This document shows, piece after piece, positions 33,812-45,952 of a DNA stretch of 64,000 nucleotides. Within the stretch, counting starts at the first letter, position 1; each line of letters begins with the position of its first letter. The position numbers and the translations under genes are program-made. The stretch lies in contig JAIXMG010000032.1 in NCBI GenBank assembly GCA_025201345.1, positions 310,001 through 374,000 of the forward strand. Reading direction: 5' to 3'. A model generated the notes under the pieces. The model saw nothing but the letters and a program-made list of their open reading frames with translations. It had not been told where the DNA came from and searched no databases. This stretch comes from Thamnidium elegans. Taxonomy: Eukaryota > Mucoromycota > Mucoromycetes > Mucorales > Mucoraceae.

Positions 33812-36031
33812 CTAGTATCTGCAAGTAAAGCTTAATTCAAGATCCTTTGCCACAATGAAAAAAATTCCCTTTGTAATGACATTTGTTTCATGAATAGAAC
33901 CTTTGGGTAAAGACCAAGTATACTTTCGAACTAAATATTTTGTATAAATTACTATCTTTTTTTTTCAAATCAATTTTTACTACTTACGTAGCATGGACAA
34001 AACAACACGTTGTTCGGCTAAACTAAAATTCATTCCAATACATTGACGTGCTCCATTACTGAAGGGTATCCAAGGGTTTCCAAATTCTCCCGAGGTCTTT
34101 TGATCTGCTTCTCCGCCAGGCCTAAATCTCTCTGGATTAAACGTGTGAGGGTCGTCCCAGTTAGAAGGGCTTCGATGTGTATTATAGATATCAATTAAAA
34201 GTATAGTATCCTTTGGAATAAAAACGCTTCCTAATTTACAATCTTCTTTTGCTTTTCTAGCAGAAGCTACCGGTACAGAGGGTTGAATTCTTAATGTCTT
34301 TTTTTAAAAAAAAATAAAATAAAATAAAATAAATTTTTGAATAGCTTTTAAAGTATATCTTATGTATATATACCTCTTTAATAATCATGTTTAAATAGCC
34401 CATAGCTTTTGTTTGTGTTGCATTTGGAATAATGTCTTTATTTGAATCACCTAATATACCCAGTATTTCGTCTCTCGCCTTTTGCTGTATATCCTAATAT
34501 ATACATATATAAAAACGAGAATTAAACGATTATACGCTTGCGGTTTGTTTTTTTTTAAAAAAAAAAAAACCAGCACAATCTACTTACTTGATTAACAGCC
34601 ATATAATATAATGCAAAAGATAAGGCACCTGTTGTAGAATCGTGGCCTATTGATCAAAGTTAATATCGAAATAATATCAAGTACATATATGCCTTTATTT
34701 TTACCTGCTGAAAAAAAAGCACACAAGTTGCTCTAAAGAAATATTTTATCATTTTGTCAGTGACACAATATAAGCATAATGAGATTTTACAGTGTACCTT
34801 CAGTTCTTCGTTCGTCATATACGCATCCTCACTTTCTTCACCTTCCAATAACAATGTTAAAATATCTTTCTCTTGACTATCCTCCTTAATAACTGTATCC
34901 TTGATACTTTTATTTACAATATCCCGCTTTTTTTTAATCATATCATCCATCAATTTTAAGAACCTATCACAATCATCATGAATTACTTGCCGTTTTGGAA
35001 ACATGTGTAAGAATCGGGTTTCAAAAATAGGAAAAAAGAAAAATAAAGGATCTTGCATGCCTGTAATGATACTTTGATATGTTCTTAACCATTCGTTATT
35101 GGGATCTTGTAAAGCATGAATATTGAACCCTAGAAGAGAAAGTTATATTAGTATAAAAACCATACGATCGAGTTTTTCTGTTGGTTGTATACCAAACCCT
35201 GCTAATGTTAATGCATCCAGTGTTAACCGTTTCAAAACGTCTCCTGTATCTATACTTATTTTCTTCTTTAGGCTCTCATCAATGATATCGAACATTTGGA
35301 TTGTTAGTTTTCCGAATACTTTATATGGCATTGCTTGTTGAAATGCTGGGTTAGCAAGCTGTTAAAAGGCGCGGTTTTATGTGATAAAATACTATAAGTA
35401 GTAATAATGAAATACATGTATTAAATTCTATCACAAACCTTTCGATGTCTTTTCCAGTCCGCGTTTTCTACAAAAATCATGTTGGGTCCTACAATAAACT
35501 TGTTTGGTAAACTACCTTCTCCACTTGATACGAAGATTTTAGCTTTTGGGAATAAATCTAGAAAAAACAACGGTTGGATTTAATTGGTTGAAAAAAAAAG
35601 GTTATCAGTTGTGTACCTTGTTTGAGAAGAATAGACTTTATAATTTTAGGGTTTGTAATATATACTGTCCATCCTAATCTTGTAGTTCGCTTTATATATA
35701 TATATATATATTAAGTGATCAAACAATGCATTTATTTTCTTGATTAATCTATAAAACTTACCGTATATAATCCTTCCGATGACGATAGAATAGGCTCTAC
35801 TAGCCTTCGACTATATTGCGAGATAGGCTCTCTACTCATTAAAACACTTATCATTTGAAAATAATTTACATATGGAATGTGCCTTAATTGACGCGGTGGT
35901 TGAGATATTTTTTTATATAATCTATAAAAAAATAATGTCGTTATAGTAACAGCAAACCATGATAACTTTTTTGTCAAGTTAACGTTAGCCAGCGCTAAAT
36001 TTCTGTTCTCGGCTAACAAGCTTTTAATCAT
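33812..36031 (-). CDS. Cytochrome P450 monooxygenase A
   Basis: Microsomal class II P450. It starts at ATG 36031, with a membrane anchor at about residues 24-42 (LSWFAVTITTLFFYRLYKK, shortened). A Pro-rich hinge QPPRQLRHIP follows. About ten exons carry a C-helix WKRHRK, the I-helix AGHDSTTG oxygen-activation motif, the K-helix ExxR (KETLRI), PERF (FNPERFRPGG), and the heme ligand Cys in PFSNGARQCIGMNFSLAEQ. The last exon (LPKGSIHETNVITKG) ends at TAG 33812. It is the downstream member of a tandem pair with P450 B (36407-38573). The heme regions are nearly identical but the N-termini differ. Resembles families expanded in Mucorales; substrate unknown. Confidence 0.9.
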
Positions 36032-36406
36032 TTTTTTCCCTTAATTGTATCTTTAGGAAATAACGAAAAAGAGAAATGCTCTTAATCTTTTGGATTTGAG
36101 GAATAAAAATAAGGACTCTCCTATATCTTTATTTATTTATGCGGCGTCCCCCTTAAGGAAGGAGGGAAGGTATATTAGGTATAAAATCGAATAGTACAAT
36201 AAAGATATTCTTTTGAGATCGATCAGACGACTGGTACTTTCTAGTATATTCAATGCTGTAGTTTTAATATATACGGAGGGAGAAATATAATCGCGCAAAT
36301 TTATGCTCTTATTTTATAGTCATAATTATAGATTTTATTCAATTATACAATATGTAAAAATAAGAAAGTAAAAGAACTTGCTGTTTCGATTAACAGGAGT
36401 ACGTTT
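36032..36406. other. Spacer between tandem P450 genes
   Basis: 375 bp holding the promoter of P450 A and the 3' end of P450 B. No motif recognised. Confidence 0.45.
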
Positions 36407-36564
36407 TTAGTAACGTTTGGTGAATTTTAAGTCCAATGAATCAGGAGCAAAGTTAAAAGGTTTATCATACACGATTCTATCACGATGTATAGAATTTTCT
36501 GGAATATCAATTTCATATTTTCTCACTATATTTAAGAAAAAAAGTTTAACATATATACTACTAC

Positions 36565-36600
<36 letters not shown>

Positions 36601-37102
36601 TACACATCATAGCTAAAACCACTCTTTGTTCTGTTAAACTGAAATTCATACCCAAGCATTGACGTGAACCATTACTGAAAGGAACCCAACTAAAACCGCT
36701 ATGGTCATCATGCTCTCCACCATCTTCAAATCTTTCAGGCAAGAATAGTTCAGGATCTTTCCAATTTTTTTCAGACAAGTGTAGCGCAGAGATATCGACA
36801 CTAACTTTAGTTCCTTTTGGTAGGAAAAAACCATCCAAGTCAAAATCTTCAGAAGCTATTCTTGACATTAACATATCAACAGGACCAGAATGACGAAGAT
36901 TCTAAAAGAAGGATGTAAGTATGTATGAACGATATTGACATGCATCATGTTACTCTACCTCTTTAATAACCATATTAATATAATTCATTTGCTTCAACTC
37001 TTCCAGTGTAGGAAATACATCGACAGGTTCATCTCCTAATACATTTAAAATTTCTTCACGCAATTTTCTTTGGATATCCTATATATTTATGTTTATTACA
37101 GC

Positions 37103-37135
<33 letters not shown>

Positions 37136-38573
37136 TTCATTTACCTTGTTTTTAGCAAGATTGTATAAACAAAACGTGAGAGTATGAGCCGTTGTATCGT
37201 GACCTATTTTGGACGAAAATTAGTAAGATTGATAAATAAACACATTATCTATATCATTTACCTGCCAAGAAAAATAGAGCAATATTATGCTGATAAAAAA
37301 TAAAAATATTAATTTACAAAATCGAATCATATAGTTAATTACTTTACTCTTAGTTCTTCAGTACTAGTATTTCCATCTTCTCTCATATCGGCTTCAATCA
37401 TAAGGGTAAGCAGATCCTTTTCATTTTCGGGGATTCCATTTTTTAAGCCATTTTCAATATCTTGTCTTCTCTTGTTTGTAAGAGCATCAATCATGTCGTT
37501 GAATTTGTCAGTAGCTCTATCAACACGTCTTCTTTCAGCTGAAAAGTATTTGACTAAAAAATCAAGCTTGGAAAATATAGCTGCCCAGGGGTTAAATAAT
37601 GTAACGATAAAGATGTTGTATGTTTTTGTCCAACCCTCAGGATCTCCTTTTAAAGATTGGAAATCAAATCCTACAAAAAAAGTTACGTTATTTTATCAGT
37701 GTGAAAAAAAGAAAAAAAAAACTATACCAAATGCTGCTAATCCTAAAACATCAAGTGTGAAACTTTTCATTCTCGTTGTAATTGGTACATTTTCACTTTC
37801 TTGGTCAATCAGAGCGAATAAATGTGGTACAACGGCCCCAAAAGTCTTTACAGGCATAGAACGACTAAATGCAGGATTCATGATCTTTTTTTTTAAAAAA
37901 AAAGAAGTTAGCTTTAAAGTGTTCAATGTGCTATACTTTTTTTATTGTTATTATTACCTTGCGCTGATTTTTCCACTTATGTCCATTGGAGACAGCAACG
38001 TTATCATTTCCTAAAAATTTGATAATAGGACTATCATTTCCAAAGCCTTCAAAGATACCGCTAGATTTAGGGAAATTTTCTATAAAATGTAAACCAAAAC
38101 TTAGACAAGAGCGATATATTTGCAATATATATTATTACCAGTTTTCAGAAGTACTTTCTTGGCAAGATTAGGGTCAGTAATATAAACTGTCCAAGTAATA
38201 GGAAGTCTGCTCTATATATTGATTTAGAAGGGAGAAAAAAATGTGCCGAGGAATAATGTTAATTTTATATTTTATTTAAGCATATATTTTTACTTACGAC
38301 ATATAATTTATGGCCAGCATTCATAAGAGGCGCAACCAATTTCTTATTACGCTGAAAAATAGACTCGTTAATGTAGAATGACTTGATCATAGCCAAAAAG
38401 GAAACCCTAGGAAAAGACCGGAGATACTTGGGAGGGGTAAAGAACGAGTAAACTTGCTGAACCGCAAGAAGCAAAATAGCTGCACCGATATACGATGCCT
38501 TTGACCTCTTTTGAAGCATTGGAAGTATTTGTTCAAATGTAACAGTGTAATTTTTTAACACGTTTTCAATCAT
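36407..38573 (-). CDS. Cytochrome P450 monooxygenase B
   Basis: Paralogue of P450 A, directly upstream on the same strand. It starts at ATG 38573 (MIENVLKNYTVTFEQ), with an anchor around residues 28-45 (YIGAAILLLAVQQVYSFF). Hinge: FTPPKYLRSFPRV. Motifs: WKNQRK (C-helix), AGHDTTAHT (I-helix), KENLRHSGPVD (ExxR), PERFEDGG, and the heme Cys in PFSNGSRQCLGMNFSL. The final exon (VRKYEIDIPENSIHRDR) aligns with that of P450 A. The ExxR region reads NLR followed by HSGPVDML, unlike the TLRIQPSVP of P450 A, suggesting different substrate recognition. The last intron contains a run of about 30 A (36569-36598). Confidence 0.9.
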
Positions 38574-39958
38574 TTTTTTTTTTGATTTAAGAAGCGTAAA
38601 GAGATGGGGAAAAAAAGAAAAGAAAATTTTGATTTAAATAAATATAAATTTTTCTACCTTTTGCGCTGCTAAAACGTTTAATATGATATACCAGGCACAT
38701 ATTTGATGCTGTGTAACTTTTTCTATAAACAATAGAAGGCAGTGTCATTAAAACCGGGTATAAAGGGGCCGAACCTCCGGGGAGGGGGTAGTCTATTAAT
38801 ATATAAAAAAAAAATATCTGTTAATATGATATATGCAACAACTGCGCAACATGATACCCTTGTAAACATACACTACGGGAAAGTGTCTTATGGCATAAAC
38901 AGTTATAAATGCTTTTTGACTCATATATTACGAACTCTTCCTAAATACGGAAATACGTTTATAAATAATAGAGAGAAAGAAAAGGCTATCTCCTTGTCTA
39001 TAAATATCAATTCCTACACTCAATGAAACCCTCTTCAATATCAGAGAGTTCTAAATAGCATATGAGAGTAAAAACGAGTATGAGGGTAATCTCGTTCTTT
39101 TTTGTGTGCATATCGATTTACAAGTGGGGATTACCAAATACGGAAATATACATATCCTACTAAATCACAGGGCAATGATGTAATATATCGAGGAAGAGGT
39201 GCCGGTTTTTATTTTATAGCATGAAGCCAAGATATTGGGGGGAAATCCCTGACTTGTTTTAGCAGTACTGCGACAGGTTTTGAGTGTATCAATTTTTTCC
39301 GAATAAAAGAGTCTAGGTCCCCTTTTCTCTTTATAATGATAAGATACATATTAAGTTTAACCCGAATACCTTTTACTCTTGCAACGGTTTCCTTCCGGCA
39401 TAAATCATATTTTATGACACATAGCATAATCCCTGTGTTACCATCTGATTAAAGTTCGATCTCATAAATTCGATAACCAGAGAGAAAAGCGTCAATTGGA
39501 TAATATACAGAGATACTCTATATTATAAACCACTACAGCTTCTTAAAGAAAAACGTTCTGGATATATATATATATATATATATACAGTAACGAATGAAAA
39601 GACTAAAAAAAAAAACTTGTAGTATTGCTCATATGAGTTGTTTAGAGCAAAGTGAAAATGCGATTGCCAATTGCAAAGTATAATAGAAAAAGACAGCTAA
39701 AAAAACATAACTAAATTATCCAGCATCTTGCTTACCGCAACTCAAAACATCACTTAAAAGGGACCTTTTTAAAAGAGCAATTGCATTGCAGACATATACC
39801 GTATGATTGGGTATGAATATCGAGTCACAAACAAACCTTCAAAATACGTCATCACCTCTTTTTTGAAAGATTTTTTTCTTCTGTTACATGTGTGGGCGCG
39901 TAAATTGAATATTAGACTTTTTTTTTTTTTTTCTTTAACCTCTTCAATTATATATAAC
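38574..39958. other. Divergent intergenic region, P450 B / PRP19
   Basis: About 1.38 kb, with an AT repeat near 39564-39582. No ORF is convincing. Promoters of P450 B and PRP19 should lie at its ends. Confidence 0.45.
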
Positions 39959-41836
39959 ATGTTTTGTGCCAGTAAGATTATTTTGAAAAGTAGCACGATA
40001 AAGAGGAACCCACTAAACACATTTTTTATGTTATAGTTTCTGGGGAAGCACCTGAACAACCTGTCGTTTCTGTGAAATCAGGAAATGTTTTCGAAAAGAG
40101 ATTGATCGAAAAATATATTGCTGATAATGGTAAAGATCCCATCAATAATGAAGAAATGACAGTTGAGGATTTAATCGATATCAAGTCAAGTAAGAATAAT
40201 AATAACACACGGAAATAACAATCAGTTGACGCGATTTTTTTTCTTCTTCTTCTTTGTAGCTCCAGAGACTGTAAAGCCTCGTCCTCCCAAGTTATCATCT
40301 GTTCCTTCTCTTTTGTCTGCTCTTCAAAATGAATGGGATAGTGTCATGCTCGAATCTTTTACTCTTAAACAACAATACCAACAAGTTCGTCAAGAATTAT
40401 CTCATGCCTTGTATCAAAACGATGCTGCTACAAGAGTTATTGCTCGTATGAAGAAGGAGCGCGATTCTGCTAGAGAGTAAATTACACTTGAAAAATAATA
40501 ATAATAATAATACCCATTGACTAACTTTTTATTAAAAAATAGGGCTCTTGCTAATGTTCAAGCTCATTTGGGAACTGCTGTTGCTGCTCCTGCTGAAGCT
40601 ACCAAGGAAGAATCTATGGACGTTGATGCAAGTGCTTTACCTGAAGACGTTGATGCTAAAATTGCTGCCACAGGCGAAGAGTAAGTGTGCTATATATAAA
40701 AGAAAGTACGTGTATATATTGATGTATTTTTTTTTCTTCTTTTTTGTTAGACTTCGTCAAAATCGTCGTAATAAGAAGAAGCCTCCAGTAGAGTTTGCTT
40801 CTGTTGAAGCCGTTAAAGAATACGCCGAAATTAAAAACATTCCCTCTCTCCACGCAGCACGTCCTGCCGGTATTACAGCCTTGGATGTTAACGAATCTGG
40901 TAGTATTATTTTAACAGGTGGTAACGATAAACATGTTCTTGTCTATAACAAGGATGAGGATAAGGTTATTGCCAACCTTACCGGTCATACTAAGAAGGTT
41001 ACTGCAGTCAAATTTAGAGGTCAACAAGAACAAAATGATGTTCTTCTTAGTGCTAGTGCCGATAAGCATGTTCGTGTTTGGGTTGCTGATGAAAAGAAGG
41101 GTTATAAGCTTGGTCACAACATTAATGCTCATAAGGGTGAAGCTATGGATATCTCTGTTCACCCTAGTAAGGATTATTTCGTCAGTGCTGGTTTAGATAG
41201 TAAATGGTCTCTCTATGATTTTGAAACTGCTAAGCCTATTGTCGAAGTATTTGATACTGAAGTCGAAGCTGGTTTCCATTCCATTGAATTCCACCCTGAT
41301 GGTATGATTCTCGGTGCTGGTACTGGTAACGGTGTTCTCCAAATGTGGGATGCTAGATCTCAACAAATTGCTGCTAGATTTGAAGGTCATGCCGGTAAGG
41401 TCGGTGCTCTTGCATTCTCTGAAAATGGGTAAGTTTTTATTTTTTATTTTTATTATTATTAGTTAGAGGGTGGAGTATATTTTATTAACAATGTACTTTT
41501 TTGGGGGAAAACATGTGTAGTTATATTCTTGCCTCTGCTTCTGAAGACAATTTGGTAAAAATTTGGGATCTTCGTAAGTTAGCCAACACAAAGACTTTTA
41601 CTTTGGATGAAAACTACAAGGTCAATGCTCTTTCTTTCGATAATTATGGACAGTACCTTGCTATTGGTGGTACTGATCTTCGTGTAGTTAAGGCCAAGGA
41701 TGGATCTGCAATTGCCACTTATAACGATAATGATAAATCTGAGATCACTGGTATTCATTGGACTCCTCTTGCTCACGGTTTAATGTGTTCTAGTTTAGAT
41801 CGTTCTGTTCGTGTCTATGGTGCACCATCAAACTAA
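39959..41836 (+). CDS. PRP19: Prp19 splicing factor / ubiquitin ligase
   Basis: U-box E3 ligase and scaffold of the Prp19 (NineTeen) complex, required for spliceosome activation and linked to DNA repair. It begins with a 13-nt first exon (39959-39971, ATGTTTTGTGCCA) and a 65-bp intron. The second exon starts at 40037, giving [16 protein letters not shown], the conserved Prp19 U-box start. Further junctions (KST/PETVK, ARE/ALANV, GEE/LRQNRR, ENG/YILAS) are all in frame. The order is U-box, coiled coil (about 70-135: [17 protein letters not shown]), a linker, and seven WD40 repeats ([34 protein letters not shown]). The gene ends at TAA 41836. Confidence 0.95.
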
Positions 41837-42071
41837 TTTTAACATATACTTTTTTCTCCCCCCCCCATCTTTACACACACACACTCACGTACACACACAC
41901 AAGCGCACTTCTTTTTTTTTCTCTCACTCTCACATTTTACATGACAAAAAGGAAAGGAATTAAAAAAAAATAATGTTCATATATAAAATATGTATATCGT
42001 TTTCATATTTTATGTATTTTTTTTTATATTTATTTTTTCATATGTAGAAGCAGTATTTGATTTTTTTCTTT

Positions 42072-42965
42072 TTACAAGTTATCAGTAGATGGAGTTAATG
42101 TTGAAGGGGAGTCTGGATATCTTCTTGGTTGTTGAACATAATTACCTCTTCCTCTTGGATTCGTAGAGCTGGACCATCCACCACGTTTACGATAAGAATT
42201 TCCTCTTTGATAAGTTGAGGTATTATTGTTGAAACGGTGAGATTGATAACCATTATGAGATTCCCATTCAGTTGCGTTATGCGCAGGCTTAAAATTGTTA
42301 TTATAAGGTCTACGTTGCTCATAATGGGGTCGTGGAAGAGAAGGCGCAGAGTTATTGTTATAAGGATGTTGTTGTTGCCAAGATAGTGTTGGATAGTACA
42401 CAGGCTGGACACCTGTTCCCACCTGGGGATAAGATACCATATATTGATTACCAGTAACGTATTGTTGTTGAGGCATAAGATAAACACCTGTCGGTCTTTG
42501 TTGAACTTCTAATACACACAGGTTAATATACATATTTTTTTTTTTTTTAAAAAAAAAAAGAAAGTGCAAAGAATAATAACCTTTAAATCTTGCATCTTCG
42601 GTATTTTGTGTTTGTTGAGATATAGGATATTGATAAACCAAGACAGGATAATTAGGATTTACATTCATTTTTCGAGAATTATCATTTTTCGTATGATCGA
42701 ATTGGGTTCTTGGGGGTGTAGAAGTTGCACTACTAGTAGTACTCGTTTCATCCATCGTTTCAGGAACATGATTCTTATCTACATCTGGTACAGAAATGGA
42801 AGTATCTACTGATTCATCTGCCGTATTATGTTCTTCAGTAACTGGTTCCTCAATCGATTGAGTTTCGGTAATAATAACTTGATCCATCATCTAATATATA
42901 TATATATATTTAAATATAAAAGCAAGAGAAAAAAAAAGAGAAAAAAAAGGAGACAGTGTCAATAT

Positions 42966-43003
<38 letters not shown>

Positions 43004-45071
43004 AAAGTGTGTAGCTGTATCACTTACAGTAATGTCTTTATCAGACTCATCCGTATCCACCATGAAGCTCATATTAGCAGGTTTCTTACCAGCTAATTTC
43101 TCAATAAAATTAGGAAAGATGGGAGATTTTGACTCCTTCAATAAGTTCGACAGACGTGTCTTCTTTGAAACATCAACAGTAGTAGTATCAGTGATAACAG
43201 AAGCTTCGGGTGTTCCCTGTGTATCAAGTTTCTCAACAATAGGTTCATGTTTTAAAATTTCGGTAACAACAGGTTGCTTTTGCTCATCTGTATCAGGTTG
43301 ACGCCAATAGTCATTACTATTCGATGTATCGAATTGGCTTTGACTGTAATGTGTGCTACTAGAGATAGAATTTCTACCTGTGATACCACCTCTACCACGG
43401 CCACCACCGCGACCTCCGCGACCTCCACGATCAGCAGCAGTAGAAGTACCACGTCCACGATGATGATTATGATAGCTACTGCGACCATTACCGCCGTGTT
43501 CTTCATCATTACGAGTCCAGCCGCGATCATGAGCTCTACCTTGTGTGATATGCGAAGGAATTGTACCCCACTCTTCATTCTGAGTATAATCAACCACCTC
43601 TATAATTTTATCTGGGTTATTCGCCTTGTGTTTAGCACTAAACGAAGCTTGATTATCAACGACTGATTTCTGTAAACGAACTGCGTACGAGTTCCAATCG
43701 CTAAGTGTTGCATCCGATTTGGGAATCGGTGCGTCGGTCTTCACCTTGGAAACAAACACTTCCCAGTTTTGTTCATCTTTTGAAAGCGGTTTACCATTTT
43801 TATCTACAGTGGGGACAACCATTTCTTCTTCTTTCTTGCTATTGTTTGTTGAAGATTCGGGTTCCTTGGTGGTTTCTTTAGCATCTGTTTTAGTCGTTGT
43901 GGGTCGTTTAGCTATCACGATCTCTTTCTTTGCGGCTACTAAGTTCCAAGGTTTACTGGTATCTGGTAACGGTGCAGGTTCAATAGATGTTTGAACAGAA
44001 GTAGCTGAGGGTGGAAGTGACGATGATGAAACCGAGGTTTTCTTTTCCTTTTTGTCTGCCACTGAAGGTGGTGGTGTTGGTGACTTGATTTTAGGAGATT
44101 TCTTTTCTACCTCTGATTCGGGTTCCTTTTTAGATTCAGGCTCCTTTTTAGATTCTGATTTAACTTCAGGTTCCTTCTTAGCTTCAGCTAAACGAGCCAA
44201 TGCATCGGCCTTTTGTCTTGCACGAATACGAGCCGCTTCAAACTCAGCCTCTTCTTCATCTCTACGTTTCTTTGCACGTTCAGCCGCAGTTAACATCACT
44301 TCTCTTTGAGCAGCAGTAATTTCAGCTGCAATCTCACCTGGCTGTTGTGCATTCGGTTCAGCAATGATCTGAAGTGGGTTTACATGATCTTCACGCGAGT
44401 GATCTGATCTAAAGCTTTGTTCTGAAAGACGTCTAGGCCTTTGAAGTAAAGTGGGATGATAGACAGAAGTCGACGGATTGTTGTTATAAACTGGAGGATG
44501 AGAAGAGCCAGTTGATTTTCTATCGTAACTAGAACGTCTGTTCGTGTTTAAACGAGTGGTATCAGAACTTTCTCTTCGAGTCCATCTTTCGGTTGTTGTG
44601 TTTGAAGTTCGTCTTTCTTCGTTAGATGGAGCGGAAGTTGCAACATTACTGTGACGTCTATTATCATAGTTACTACTGTTGTTGTATCGGGAATTATAAC
44701 CATGATCTTCTGAACGACGATAAGAAGGTTTGTGGTATCCATGATCTGCTTGTTCGTTATGATGTCTGGGTGGATAGCTACGGTCATAATCTTCTGTAAA
44801 TCGATCAGACGGTGATACGGCATTTATTGTCTCTTCGTTGCCATCCACTTGTACTTTAGTTCCATCGTCAAATTCAACTACATCTACTTGAAAATCATCG
44901 AGATCTTCACTAACCATCTAAAATATCTGGCATTAAAAAATCCCATTTCTTTTTCTTTCTTATGTATACATATATAATCATTACCTCGTCCCAAGATGTA
45001 TGATTCGGATCAGATGCGGCATACTTTAAATATTCTTTATCATCCTAATTTTCATTGATATATTAGTACGA

Positions 45072-45108
<37 letters not shown>

Positions 45109-45816
45109 CTTACGTATAGTAATGCAGTTTCTAAAAGGAAAAAAAAAAAATAGTGTGGGTGAGAAAATTTTGTACACAATACAACACAAAAAATATTTTT
45201 TTTAAAAAAAGAAAGTAGCTTACTTTTAGCAGCAGCTTCGGCAGCCGTTGGAAAATCAGTTGTAGGTGGTTCTGTTGAGGGTTTAGATACAGTAGGAACA
45301 GCCCAAGCGCGAACAGTTGGAGTTTGGGATGTATTTAATGGAGGTGATGATGCAGGATCTACTTTTGTAGATTCAACAATGGATTCTTCTGCTTTAATTA
45401 CTGGAGGGCTAGTGGCGGTTGGTTCAGCAGGTTTATTAATCTCGGTCGTTTGTGGTAAAGAAGGACTTGAGGTAGATGAACCCCAGCCATGAGAAGTTGA
45501 GGGAGAAGAAGCAGGTACTTCTGTTCCAACTGCATGTTCTCTACGTAAACTAGGTAAGTTCATTGGACGAGGCGCTGATATTTTACTGGCAAGTAATCTT
45601 TGGCGTGTTTGTGAATTACGATTTCCTATTTATATACATGTAAGAAAGTAAATCTTGCTATTTTTGACAAGTTATTTAAATAGTACCAATTGTGTTTGTA
45701 TTTAACATTGGGCTCTTTGGAGTTCCAGGGTATTTTTTATTACTAGTATTGCTTATAGTATTGCTTGGAGAAGTAAACCTTGCAGTTGCACTAGGTGGTG
45801 TTTCTCCTGTTGACAT
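42072..45816 (-). CDS. PRRC2/BAT2 N-domain-like protein
   Basis: Large, mostly disordered protein. Starts at ATG 45816 (MSTGETPPSATARF); about seven exons end at TAA 42072. The N-terminal exon has PRPMNLPSLRREH followed by a GWGSS motif. This recalls the BAT2/PRRC2 N-terminal domain of animals and MOS1 of plants (NLPSLRxE...GW). Next comes VSEDLDDFQVDVVEFDDG, a charged KKEPESKKEPE region with a coiled-coil tendency (AERAKKRRDEEEAEFEAARI), and an RG/RGG box (RGGRGGRGGGRGRGG). The C-terminus is Asn/Tyr/Gln-rich (NNNFKPAHNATEW, PRGRGNYVQQPRR). PRRC2 proteins bind RNA and act in stress granules and translation; that role here is inference. Several exon borders carry T(n)A(n) tracts. Confidence 0.7.
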
Positions 45817-45952
45817 GATGTGAGCTTTTTACGCGTTGTTTGATTTCTTGGGCGTTTCTTTTTTTTTTAACGAGAGAAAGAAAAGTGGGAAAAGAAAAAA
45901 AAAAAAGAGAAAATTTATTTCAAGTGCAAAAAAAAATAAAAAAAATCTGACT

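Noticed and set aside
38742..39026. 94-codon plus-strand ORF between P450 B and PRP19
   Set aside because: No domain, no likely start context, and low-complexity AT-rich composition.
43252..43666. ORFs on both strands in the PRRC2-like RGG region
   Set aside because: Shadow frames of the RGG and Ser-rich repeats.
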